NCBI GenBank assembly: GCA_937991945.1
Contig: CALKLO010000050.1
Location: forward strand, 1 to 64,000
Direction of reading: 5' to 3'
DNA: 64,000 nucleotides
Source of the DNA: an uncultured Granulosicoccus sp.
Lineage (GTDB): Bacteria > Pseudomonadota > Gammaproteobacteria > Granulosicoccales > Granulosicoccaceae
Position numbers and translations under genes: made by a program
The notes under the pieces: generated by a model
Seen by the model: only the letters and a program-made list of their open reading frames with translations
Told to the model about the DNA's origin: nothing
The model's database searches: none
Part shown: piece after piece, positions 53,444-62,867 of the stretch
How the letters are laid out: every line of letters starts with the position of its first letter
How positions within the stretch are numbered: the first letter of the stretch is position 1

Positions 53444-54064
53444 ATGATTAGTCAGCATCTGTATTCAACTTTACGTACATTGCAAAGGAGTGTGTCGTTG
53501 AGCAATCCAAGTCGTGGGTACTCAACGTTACCTCTACTTTGTTTATTAGCAAGTTTATTCTCGCCACAGCTCTTTGCAGATCAAACAGCAGAAGAGCTTC
53601 CGGCGCTATTCACTCTGTTAGCAAGTGAAAAGGATCCCAACGCATCTAAGGCCATAGAAGGGCAAATTTGGCAGCTTTGGCTTGAAGCGCCTGATAAAAA
53701 TGCGGCCTCTCTCATCTCGCAAGTCAGTCAAGCAATGGCTGTTGGTCAGCTCGACATTGCATTGCGTTTGAGCAACCAGTTAGTGGACAGTTCACCTGAC
53801 TTTGCAGAAGGTTGGAACAAGAGAGCCACTGTGCACTACTTGATGGAAAACTTCGATAATTCGGTTGCTGACATTCGTGAAACGGTTCGTTTAGAACCCC
53901 GGCACTTTGGCGCAATTTCAGGGCTTGGTCTAATATTCATGCGTACGAAGAACATGCAAGCGGCTCTTGAAGCATTTGAACAGGTGCTCGCCATAAGCCC
54001 TGCATCAATCAACGCACAGCAGAGTGCTGAGCGTGCGCGTTCTGAACTAGGGCGTGAAATTTAA
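53444..54064 (+). CDS. exported TPR-repeat protein
   Basis: Signal-like segment; AEGWNKRATVHYLMENFDNSVADIRETVRLEPRHFGAISGLGLIFMRTKNMQAALEAFEQVLAISP. Confidence 0.8.
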   Translation: MISQHLYSTLRTLQRSVSLSNPSRGYSTLPLLCLLASLFSPQLFADQTAEELPALFTLLASEKDPNASKAIEGQIWQLWLEAPDKNAASLISQVSQAMAVGQLDIALRLSNQLVDSSPDFAEGWNKRATVHYLMENFDNSVADIRETVRLEPRHFGAISGLGLIFMRTKNMQAALEAFEQVLAISPASINAQQSAERARSELGREI

Positions 54065-54122
54065 CGAGTTCAGCGGTTCGCGTATTTTTGTTCTGTTGTA
54101 ACGGTTTATTGGTATCGATGTA

Positions 54123-55136
54123 ATGCGTTGTATTGGTTTAACGATAGTTGTACTCACACTGGCAGCTAGCGTTGTGACTCAGGCCGAAGCGGAGCAAGGT
54201 GATGAGTCTGCACTGCTCCAGATCAGAGGCCAGCATGTGATCAGCTCTCTGTTCGGGTTACCTGCCGTTGCAGCTCGCCCGGTGCAGACGCGGGAATTTC
54301 AACTCTCGCTAGAGCACTCCAATCAATTCATGGGAGGTACGACATCAAGCGGGGAGTCGTTGCTTCTCGATGGTGAGACAAGCGAACTCACCCTGCGGCA
54401 CCGGCAGCGTTTCGGGGCTTGTGTGCAGTTAGAGGCAGTCGTGCCTTTCATACAACACAGCGGCGGTTCGTTCGATACGGCTATTGACGAGTGGCACGCT
54501 ATTTTCGGTTTGCCAGATGCCAGTCGCGGTGATGCTGATTTTGATCAAATTAACTACAGCTATACCAACGCTAACGGGGAGCGGTTTGCAGTCGACTCAT
54601 CGCAAAGTGGTATTGGTGATATCCAAATATCATTACAGCGTTCACTGGGTTGTTATGCCACAGCTGATTCCACGGGCTCCGAGTCTATTGTGCGTGCCGG
54701 AGTTAAGCTGCCCACTGGATCCTCCAGTGAATTGCGAGGAAGTGGTGCCCTAGATGCTTTTGCAGACTTGCAGTCACCTGTGCTGACTAATAATGGACGT
54801 TGGCGTGCAGGAGCTGCTATTGGGGCGCTTTACGCGGGTAGTTCGGAGCTTATTCCTAATCAACGATCGGTAGTCGCTTACGGCTCTTTAGGAACCCAAT
54901 TCGTTGCAATGCCGCGTTTGCGTTTGTTAGCACAGCTAGACTGGCATACACCGTTCTACCATAGCGACTTAAGAGAGCTTGGTGGTATCGCTGTGAGCCT
55001 GACCGCTGGGCTTCGATACTTAGGGCCTCGTGATCAGAGCTTGGAATTTACCATTAGCGAAGACGCGGCCATCGATACCACTCCGGATATCGTGGCCAGG
55101 TTTTCTTGGACATATAGAGCTTCAGGCGGGCGTTAG
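54123..55136 (+). CDS. DUF3187-like exported protein
   Basis: Signal peptide LTLAASVVTQAEA; SSLFGLPAV, LRHRQRFGACVQLEAVVPFIQHSGGSFDTAIDEWHAIFGLPDASRGD. Confidence 0.75.
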   Translation: MRCIGLTIVVLTLAASVVTQAEAEQGDESALLQIRGQHVISSLFGLPAVAARPVQTREFQLSLEHSNQFMGGTTSSGESLLLDGETSELTLRHRQRFGACVQLEAVVPFIQHSGGSFDTAIDEWHAIFGLPDASRGDADFDQINYSYTNANGERFAVDSSQSGIGDIQISLQRSLGCYATADSTGSESIVRAGVKLPTGSSSELRGSGALDAFADLQSPVLTNNGRWRAGAAIGALYAGSSELIPNQRSVVAYGSLGTQFVAMPRLRLLAQLDWHTPFYHSDLRELGGIAVSLTAGLRYLGPRDQSLEFTISEDAAIDTTPDIVARFSWTYRASGGR

Positions 55137-55141
55137 CAAGG

Positions 55142-57565
55142 TTACTTGCCGCGGTTGAATAAAATCTCGTAGACGTCGTCATAGTGCCCTGCGTGGTGAA
55201 TTTTCAAGCCAGCAACAATATGCTTGGGTAGTTCAGAAACATCACGCTTGTTACCTTCAGGCAAAATAATCTCTTTAACACCGATTCGTCTGGCTGCGAT
55301 GAGTTTTTCGCGCACGCCGCCGACAGGTAAAACTTCGCCTGTCAGGGTTATTTCACCAGTCATCGCGAACGATTTTTTAATCGGCTTTTTCAATGCAAGT
55401 GAGAGCAGGGCACTGGTCATACTAATTCCTGCGCTGGGTCCATCTTTAGGTGTTGCACCTTCCGGTACGTGTAAGTGCAGGCTATGACTCATGAACCAAT
55501 CATCTTTCACACCGTAGCGATCACTATTTGTTGTTACAAAGCTATGAGCGATTTGTGCTGATTCGGTCATGACCTTGCCTAGTTGTCCCGTGAGTTTTAA
55601 CCCGCGATCTCGGGCATGTACCTGAGTGGCTTCAATAGGTAACGTTGCGCCACCCATGGCTGTCCAAGCAAGGCCGGTAACAACGCCAATACCGCCCAGT
55701 TGTTTCTCAACACGAAACGGTGGTTCGCCCACGAATTCGACCAAATTACGATTGCTAATGCTTACCGAGCGAGTTTTGCCCAATAGTTTTACGACAGATT
55801 TTCGAAGTATGCGATGCAGTAATTTTTCTAAGCTTCGTACACCAGCTTCTCGCGCGTAACCATCAATCAGTGCTTTGATGGCAGAGTCTGATATTTTTAC
55901 CTGACTCGGTTTTACGTTGTTGCGCTCAAGAAGTTTTGGCCATAAATGCTTCTTGGCGATGTCTAGCTTTTCGCTGGCAATGTAGCCGCCAAGACGGATA
56001 GCGTCCATGCGATCCAGCAGAGGACGCGGAATGGTATCGAGTTGGTTGGCGGTGCAAACAAATAGTACTTTGGACAGATCAACACGTAAATCCAGGTAGT
56101 GATCTAAAAATTCACCGTTTTGTTCAGGGTCGAGTACTTCGAGCATTGCAGACGCAGGATCGCCTTGATGGGAGCTGCCCATCTTGTCAATTTCATCGAG
56201 CATAATGACAGGGTTAGATACATCGACTTCTTTCAATGCTTGAACGAGTTTGCCGGGCATCGCGCCGATATAAGTACGTCGGTGACCTTTAATTTCGGCT
56301 TCATCACGCATACCGCCCACACTGAAGCGATAAAATTTTCTACCCAAGCATTCCGCAATAGATTTACCAATGGATGTCTTGCCGACTCCAGGTGGGCCCA
56401 CAAAAAGCAGAATCGAACCGCTTATTTCTCCGCGATAAGCGCCCATTGCAAGAAATTCAACAATGCGCTCTTTGATATCTTCTAGGCCGCTGTGGTCACG
56501 ATTGAGGACCGTGCGAGCGTTCCTTAAAGACAGCTTGTCTTTAGAGTATTTACCCCAAGGGACAGCACTCAACCAGTCGACATAGTTGCGCGTAACCCCG
56601 TACTCTGGAGAGCCAGTTTCAAGTACCGACATTTTGCCAAGCTCTTCATCAAAACGCTTCTGAACATGTTCAGGAGGAAGACGCTTTTCCATGCGAGTGC
56701 GAAATTCGTCGATGTCTGATGTGCGATCATCCTTGGCGATGCCTAATTCGCGCTGGATGACTTTAAGCTCTTCACGAAGGAAGAATTCACGCTGGTGCTT
56801 AGACATTTTTTGTTCTACTTCAGAGCGAATTTCTGCTTGAAGTCGCGCAACTTCTAATTCTTTATGCAGCAGTATAAGCACACGTTCCATGCGTTTTTGC
56901 AGAGAAACGGTATCCAATATTTGCTGTAGGTCAGGTCCCGGAGCTGTAGTAATAGCCGCTGCAAAGTCAGCTAATGGGGATGGATCATTCAAATTGAAGT
57001 GGTTTAAAAAATTCTTCAACTCTTCATTGTATAAAGGGTTTAACGGAATGAGTTCTTTTATCGACTGAATCAGAGCCATGGCGTACGCTTTTATTTCAGG
57101 CGTATTCTTAGAGCGTTCGGACGGGTAGGACACGTTTGCCGAGAATGGCGCTTTTTTGCTCAACCAATCGTCAATTCTAAATCGCTGCATGCCTTGCGCA
57201 ATGAACTGAATTTTGCCATTCCCTCTGACAACATTGTGCAGGCGAACCACGCACCCGGTATCAGCGAAATCGTTAGGCGTGGCACCGGCTTTTTGATCTT
57301 GATCACCGGCGTAGCATAAGCCGAGAAAGTGATGATCCATTTTCGCCAACCGTGAAAATGTTTCTTCCCACGGTTTTTCATCGATGACCAGCGGTTGTAC
57401 TTGTGCTGGAAAGAAAGGGCGTTCAAATATGGGCAACAGTAGCAACTTGCTCGGCAGACTCTGCTCGGGCAAGACCAAACCAGTGCTGGATGAAGTTTGC
57501 CCATCGGTTGAATCCGTATCATCAGAATCCAAAACTACGGGGTCTTCACGTTTCTTTGCGGCCAT
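55142..57565 (-). CDS. lon: ATP-dependent protease Lon family (S16)
   Basis: FVGPPGVGKTSIGKSIAECLGRKFYRFSVGG, KDGPSAGISMTSALLSLA. Confidence 0.95.
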   Translation of the reverse strand: MAAKKREDPVVLDSDDTDSTDGQTSSSTGLVLPEQSLPSKLLLLPIFERPFFPAQVQPLVIDEKPWEETFSRLAKMDHHFLGLCYAGDQDQKAGATPNDFADTGCVVRLHNVVRGNGKIQFIAQGMQRFRIDDWLSKKAPFSANVSYPSERSKNTPEIKAYAMALIQSIKELIPLNPLYNEELKNFLNHFNLNDPSPLADFAAAITTAPGPDLQQILDTVSLQKRMERVLILLHKELEVARLQAEIRSEVEQKMSKHQREFFLREELKVIQRELGIAKDDRTSDIDEFRTRMEKRLPPEHVQKRFDEELGKMSVLETGSPEYGVTRNYVDWLSAVPWGKYSKDKLSLRNARTVLNRDHSGLEDIKERIVEFLAMGAYRGEISGSILLFVGPPGVGKTSIGKSIAECLGRKFYRFSVGGMRDEAEIKGHRRTYIGAMPGKLVQALKEVDVSNPVIMLDEIDKMGSSHQGDPASAMLEVLDPEQNGEFLDHYLDLRVDLSKVLFVCTANQLDTIPRPLLDRMDAIRLGGYIASEKLDIAKKHLWPKLLERNNVKPSQVKISDSAIKALIDGYAREAGVRSLEKLLHRILRKSVVKLLGKTRSVSISNRNLVEFVGEPPFRVEKQLGGIGVVTGLAWTAMGGATLPIEATQVHARDRGLKLTGQLGKVMTESAQIAHSFVTTNSDRYGVKDDWFMSHSLHLHVPEGATPKDGPSAGISMTSALLSLALKKPIKKSFAMTGEITLTGEVLPVGGVREKLIAARRIGVKEIILPEGNKRDVSELPKHIVAGLKIHHAGHYDDVYEILFNRGK

Positions 57566-57703
57566 AAAATGTCTTATTTCTGAAGTTGTTCGATTCTTTC
57601 TCGTAAGAGGAGAGCTGCGAGCTAACTCAAAGCTATGGGTTAGCGTCGGCGGTAAATAACTCTACCACCCAAGACAGAATCGGATTTGGTACGAAATGGG
57701 AAC

Positions 57704-57729
57704 ATATGCCATGCTGAGACAATTTCAAG
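57704..57729 (-). promoter_or_regulatory. candidate sigma-32-like promoter of lon
   Basis: Minus-strand CTTGAAA (57723-57729), 11 nt, TGGCATAT (57704-57711). Confidence 0.35.
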
Positions 57730-57830
57730 TTGCACACTTAAAAAGGCTATCGGCCAACGCGGCTGGGGCTGATTGAGTAACCTAGTTACAGATTACGTAT
57801 TGGTACGTCAAACCGCCGAATTTAGCCTGT

Positions 57831-59837
57831 TTAGTCGTCTGAGAGCATGTCCATTAACCCTTTGAGGGCATCTTTACCGGTAGCTCTTTGTTGTTCAGCC
57901 GAGGTTGAATCGAGCTCGCCCAAGAAAACAATGTCATCACTGGGTATGTCGTCTAGAAATCGACTGGCCTCGCACGCTGAGGTTTCCCCGAATTGCTGAC
58001 GGGCGCGAGAGCGGGTAAATGTCAGGGTGTGTCTCGCTCGAGTCATACCTACATAAGCTAATCGACGCTCTTCTTCGATGCCGTCTTCTTCGACACTGTT
58101 CTTGTGAGGCAGTAAATTCTCTTCCATGCCCACCATGAATACATGTGGGAACTCCAGCCCTTTAGCCGAATGCAGGGTCATCATCTGGACTTGGTTATCT
58201 TCATTTTCGTCGGCTTGCCTGGATAACATATCGTGTAGGCAGAGCGAGCGAACGACTTCTGCTAAAGGTTGGTCCTTTTGATCGTCATCGGTTAGGAGGC
58301 GCGAAATCCAAGCCAATAACTCGTGCATGTTTTCTATTGCGCGTTTGGCTTTGGGTGGGGATTCGAATTGCTTTTCGATCCAATCCTCGTAATCAATGTC
58401 TTCAAAAACTCCTTTGACAACCGCAAGCGTGTCACCGCGTTCAGCATTGTCAGCTGTCAGCGTTAGCCAATTAGCAAATCGTTGCAGGCGATGAAGCGCA
58501 CGGCCACTGATGACCGATTCCAAGCCGACGTCATGACAGGCAGCGAACAGGCTAATACGACGATTACTCGCGTGACCACCGAGCTTGGCGAGAGTGGTGG
58601 GGCCTATTTCACGGCGAGGGGTATTGATACAGCGAAGAAACGCGGTGTCGTCATCAGGGTTAACCATCAACTTGAGGTATGCCAGCATGTCCTTAATTTC
58701 GATTTTGTCGAAAAACGAGCTGCCACCACTGATGGTGTAAGGGATTTTCTTCTCTCTCAGTGCTTGTTCAAATGCCCGTGATTGGAAATTACTGCGATAC
58801 AGAATGGCAAAGTCACTCCACGGCGTATTTTTTTGAAAATGCCGGGTCATGATCTCAGCCGACACCCATTCAGCTTCATCCAGTGTGTGCTTACACACTG
58901 AGACTCGCAGCATGTCACCGATGCCCAGATCGCTCCACAGCTTTTTTTCAAACTCGTGAGGGTTGTGGCTGATGACCGCATTAGCACAACGCAAGATACG
59001 TTGACTGGAGCGGTAGTTTTGCTCCAGTTTTATGACGCGCAAATTAGGATAGTCGACCTTCAGAGCCATTAGGTTCTCAGGACGTGCGCCACGCCAAGAG
59101 TAGATAGATTGATCGTCATCGCCCACAGCGGTAAACGCTCCGAACTTATCGACAAGCAGCCTAACCAGTTCGTACTGAGCCGCATTGGTATCCTGATACT
59201 CATCGACCAGTAAGTGACGTACTTTCCCACGCCATTTGTCACGGATATCGGTGTGATCGCGGAGTAACTTCACTGGCAAGCTAATCAGATCATCAAAATC
59301 GACTGAATTACACGCCCGTAGCAGCTCGGTGTACCGGGCGTACAGCAAAGCTGACACTCTGTCAGCATCATCAGCCGCTGTGGAGAGAGCTTGTGGTGGT
59401 TCGATAAAATCGTTTTTCCATTGGGAAATCCGATTTTGTAGGACACGCTCTTCAATGCTGCTGTTGCCCTCTCGAATGAGTTCTCGTAAGGCCGACAGGG
59501 AATCGCCTTGATCTAGAATTGTGAAACCCTTGCGAAGACCGATGGCTTCGCCGTCTTTATGCAACATATCCATGCCGAGGCGATGGAACGTGGCAATGGT
59601 CAAACCGCGCATCTGTTTGTTGTTCAGCTGCTTCTTAAGACGCTCACGCATCTCGTTGGAGGCTTTGTTGGTGAACGTTACGGCAATGATCGAGCTAGGC
59701 GCATATTGCTGTTTCTCGATCAACCACGCAATTTTCTTCGTGATGACGCCAGTCTTGCCACTGCCGGCACCTGCAAGCACGAGCAGGGGGGATTCAAAGT
59801 GCTTGACGGCGGCGAGTTGTTGAGGGTTCAGACCCAT
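57831..59837 (-). CDS. rep: ATP-dependent DNA helicase Rep
   Basis: LNPQQLAAVKHFESPLLVLAGAGSGKTGVITKKIAWLI; UvrD-family motifs. Confidence 0.94.
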   Translation of the reverse strand: MGLNPQQLAAVKHFESPLLVLAGAGSGKTGVITKKIAWLIEKQQYAPSSIIAVTFTNKASNEMRERLKKQLNNKQMRGLTIATFHRLGMDMLHKDGEAIGLRKGFTILDQGDSLSALRELIREGNSSIEERVLQNRISQWKNDFIEPPQALSTAADDADRVSALLYARYTELLRACNSVDFDDLISLPVKLLRDHTDIRDKWRGKVRHLLVDEYQDTNAAQYELVRLLVDKFGAFTAVGDDDQSIYSWRGARPENLMALKVDYPNLRVIKLEQNYRSSQRILRCANAVISHNPHEFEKKLWSDLGIGDMLRVSVCKHTLDEAEWVSAEIMTRHFQKNTPWSDFAILYRSNFQSRAFEQALREKKIPYTISGGSSFFDKIEIKDMLAYLKLMVNPDDDTAFLRCINTPRREIGPTTLAKLGGHASNRRISLFAACHDVGLESVISGRALHRLQRFANWLTLTADNAERGDTLAVVKGVFEDIDYEDWIEKQFESPPKAKRAIENMHELLAWISRLLTDDDQKDQPLAEVVRSLCLHDMLSRQADENEDNQVQMMTLHSAKGLEFPHVFMVGMEENLLPHKNSVEEDGIEEERRLAYVGMTRARHTLTFTRSRARQQFGETSACEASRFLDDIPSDDIVFLGELDSTSAEQQRATGKDALKGLMDMLSDD

Positions 59838-59995
59838 GTGGTGTTTGTGGTCATGCTATGGGCGGGAGGCAAGTCTACTGATTTCTACGAGGAATGTTCA
59901 GTCTTGACAAGCAATCATTTATTTTGTCGAATTCGCGCCGAGCGGCGAGGGCACGTATACTAGCCCCTGAATATTTTGCTTTTGTTGGAGACGTT

Positions 59996-60817
59996 TTGAA
60001 TCCTGATCTGCTAGTGGCGCGAACAGCCGCTGAAGAGGCCGCCAGTGCCGCCGAGTCCCTCATTAAGGATTTCCAGCAACAGGGAAATTGGAGCGTGACG
60101 TTGAAGCAGGACGCATCGCCTGTGACCGAGGTGGATGTTGCAGCCGAACGTTGCATAAAGGAAATACTGACAAAAGCGTTGCCGCAGGCGGCGTTTTTCG
60201 GCGAAGAGACTGGCAAGGCTTCCGGTAGCGACTCATCGTCTGCCGCCTGTCGCTGGTTAGTTGATCCCATTGACGGTACCAAGAGCTTCATTCGAGGCAT
60301 GCGTTACTTTTCAACGCAAATTGCCCTAGAAGTCGATGACACCTTGACCATTGGTGTGTCCAACGCCCCAGGCTACGGTGAGAAGCTTGTGGCGGTCGCT
60401 GGAGAAGGTGTTTGGCTCAACGGCGTCGCAGTCACCTGCAGTGATGTTGAGAACGTCAAAGATGCGTTTCTATCATCGGGTAATTTAACGAGTTTGGCTT
60501 CGGATGCCGAAAGTTGGCAGCGTTACGGCGCCATCGTGAGTCAAGCGCGTCGGGTTAGAGGTTACGGTGATTTTTGCCACTACCATCAGCTGTGTTGTGG
60601 ACAAACGGATTTGATCATCGAATCTGACGTCAATATCTTGGATATTGCGGCGCTCAGTGTGGGTGTTCGAGCTGCGGGTGGAATCATTACCGATCTTGCC
60701 GGCAATGCCATTGATGAAAATACGACATCGGTACTGGCTGCTTGCACCGTGGCTTTGCATTCCCAAGCTCTGGCGCTGTTAGGGGTCTCAGCTTGCTCGG
60801 ATCAAGGCGCGTCCTGA
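59996..60817 (+). CDS. inositol monophosphatase-family phosphatase (HisN-like)
   Basis: FGEETG, LVDPIDGTKSFIRGMRYFSTQIAL; TTG start with GGAG 5 nt upstream. Confidence 0.85.
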   Translation: MNPDLLVARTAAEEAASAAESLIKDFQQQGNWSVTLKQDASPVTEVDVAAERCIKEILTKALPQAAFFGEETGKASGSDSSSAACRWLVDPIDGTKSFIRGMRYFSTQIALEVDDTLTIGVSNAPGYGEKLVAVAGEGVWLNGVAVTCSDVENVKDAFLSSGNLTSLASDAESWQRYGAIVSQARRVRGYGDFCHYHQLCCGQTDLIIESDVNILDIAALSVGVRAAGGIITDLAGNAIDENTTSVLAACTVALHSQALALLGVSACSDQGAS

Positions 60818-60818
60818 A

Positions 60819-62099
60819 TTGAAACTCCCTTACTACAACGCCAGCCGGCGCAGCATCACGTTTACGCTATTTCTGTGGCTGATTCTGCTTTTACTCGTGT
60901 TTACCGGTCTGGGCGTGTTTCGGTTGTATTTTGATTTCGACTGGGTCGGCGATGCCAGCGAGTCAGGGCAGTTTTTCTCACTCAAAATACGAGGTGGGCA
61001 GTCATTAAATCTGTTTGATTCTGATCCCTTTGGCAGAGTTTTTTGGTTCAGCCAGTTAGCGTTAGTGGTGCTGGCCATTGTCATGCCTATGTTTCGACTT
61101 GTCGGGGGCAGTGTGTTGGCTGTGCTCGCAGCAATTGGCATCACCATGCTGCATTACAAATTTGCCGATCCGGTTCCCAGTATTCCGCTCGAATTTGAAT
61201 TGCTCATCGTCGCTGTGTTATTCGCTGTGTACGTGTTGCTCAATTACATCGCAGAAGTTCGCGATCGCAAACGTGTTAATCAGTTACTCAGCCAATATAT
61301 TCCTGAAGAACTGGCTAATGAATATCGTCGTGATCCGCAAATATTAGAACTGCGCGGTGAAGAAAGAAATATCAGCGTGTTGTTTTGCGATATTGTCGGA
61401 TTCTCCGCCATCAGCGAGCAATTGGAACCTCAACAATTAGCGCAGTGGTTAAACCTGTTTTTTGCGCATGTGAGCCGCATAGTGGTGCGTTACCGCGGGT
61501 CAATAGACAAGTATATGGGTGATAGCGTGATGGCTGTGTGGGGTGCTCCTGCTCGCAGTGAGTCGCATGCCTATGATGCTTTGTGCGCAGCCCTGGATAT
61601 TCACGCTGAAATTGAAAGCTTGAACCGTAAATGTTTAGAGCAAAAACTACCCACGGTGAATATCGGCATTGGAATCAGTACCGGTCCAGCTATGGTAGGG
61701 CCGTTGGGGTCTGAGTACCGCATGGATTACACCGTTGTCGGTGACACGGTAAATGTGGCTCAACGTCTTGAAGAGCAAACTCGTAAATATCAGGTTGCGG
61801 TCATTGTTAGCGATAAAACCGCTGAGGCTTTGCCTGACATGATGTTTCGTGAGTTGGATACAGTGACGGTTAAAGGTCGTAAGCAAACTGTCACTATGTA
61901 TGAGCCTTTAGGGGCTGAAGAGCAAATGAACGACATCGTTCTGAATTGGCTAAAAATGCATAAAAAAGCGATGCAGGCCAGTAAGGTGGGTGAATGGGAT
62001 TTAGCGGCAGAGTTATTTTCTGAGCTACGCGATAATTGGGGCCCGGCGGGTATGTACGATTTGTACTTACGAGGCATTGAACAGGCTCGCAAACTTTAG
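60819..62099 (+). CDS. class III adenylate/guanylate cyclase with N-terminal TM segments
   Basis: ISVLFCDIVGFSAISEQLEPQQLAQWLNLFFAHVSRIVVRYRGSIDKYMGDSVMAVWGAPA; VGDTVNVAQRLEEQTR. Confidence 0.9.
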   Translation: MKLPYYNASRRSITFTLFLWLILLLLVFTGLGVFRLYFDFDWVGDASESGQFFSLKIRGGQSLNLFDSDPFGRVFWFSQLALVVLAIVMPMFRLVGGSVLAVLAAIGITMLHYKFADPVPSIPLEFELLIVAVLFAVYVLLNYIAEVRDRKRVNQLLSQYIPEELANEYRRDPQILELRGEERNISVLFCDIVGFSAISEQLEPQQLAQWLNLFFAHVSRIVVRYRGSIDKYMGDSVMAVWGAPARSESHAYDALCAALDIHAEIESLNRKCLEQKLPTVNIGIGISTGPAMVGPLGSEYRMDYTVVGDTVNVAQRLEEQTRKYQVAVIVSDKTAEALPDMMFRELDTVTVKGRKQTVTMYEPLGAEEQMNDIVLNWLKMHKKAMQASKVGEWDLAAELFSELRDNWGPAGMYDLYLRGIEQARKL

Positions 62100-62109
62100 G
62101 GTAGGGGCT

Positions 62110-62829
62110 TTAGTCGGATTCCGTTGTTTGCTCAGACACCCAATGTTGACCGTCAAAATGTTCTTGCGGCCGGTAGTCTGTTTTGTATTGCATTTTTTGA
62201 CACCCATCTACCCAATAGCCTAAGTATAAATAGTCAATATTCATCGATTGGCAGAGTTCAATTTGCTGCAAAATGCAGAAACGCCCAAGTCCGCGACTAG
62301 CATGCTCAGGGTCGAAAAACGTATAGACAGCTGACAGACCTTCAGGTGTCGCATCAGTGACAGCAATAGCGATCAGTTCACCGTTTAAGCGGGCTTCAAC
62401 AAATATAGCCTCGCCCCATGGGTTCAATAAAAACCGCTTAAAATCTTCAGGCTCAGGATTGTCCATCCCTCCGTCATGGTGCCGAGCAGAGAGGTAGCGT
62501 GAGTACAGTTGAAAGTATTCATCTGTGTATTCAGCGGATGTAAATTTAACGCTTAGATCGGCATTTTGCGCCAAGTTTCGTCTGTCAGTTCGACGGCTTT
62601 TAAATTCGTTGCAACGGATGCGAACAGGAACGCAGGCTGAGCAGTCCATGCAACCTGGCCGATAGACGTACTCGCCCGAGCGTCTAAAACCGCGCTTAAT
62701 TAGCTGGTTGTAAATTGCTTTTGGATTAGGGTGGTGCGGGTCTGCATAGATGTTGACAGCTTCCTTGTTTTCCAGATAGCTGCACGGTGTTACCGAACCT
62801 TGATACAGTTTTATTCGCTGTTGTGACAT
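62110..62829 (-). CDS. bpt: aspartate/glutamate leucyltransferase (Bpt, ATE family)
   Basis: PCSYLENKEAVNIYADPHHPNPKAIYNQLIKRGFRRSGEYVYRPGCMDCSACVPVRI. Confidence 0.93.
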   Translation of the reverse strand: MSQQRIKLYQGSVTPCSYLENKEAVNIYADPHHPNPKAIYNQLIKRGFRRSGEYVYRPGCMDCSACVPVRIRCNEFKSRRTDRRNLAQNADLSVKFTSAEYTDEYFQLYSRYLSARHHDGGMDNPEPEDFKRFLLNPWGEAIFVEARLNGELIAIAVTDATPEGLSAVYTFFDPEHASRGLGRFCILQQIELCQSMNIDYLYLGYWVDGCQKMQYKTDYRPQEHFDGQHWVSEQTTESD

Positions 62830-62867
62830 TTATAGAATGTTAACAGAGCTATTGGCAAAATCCTTAC

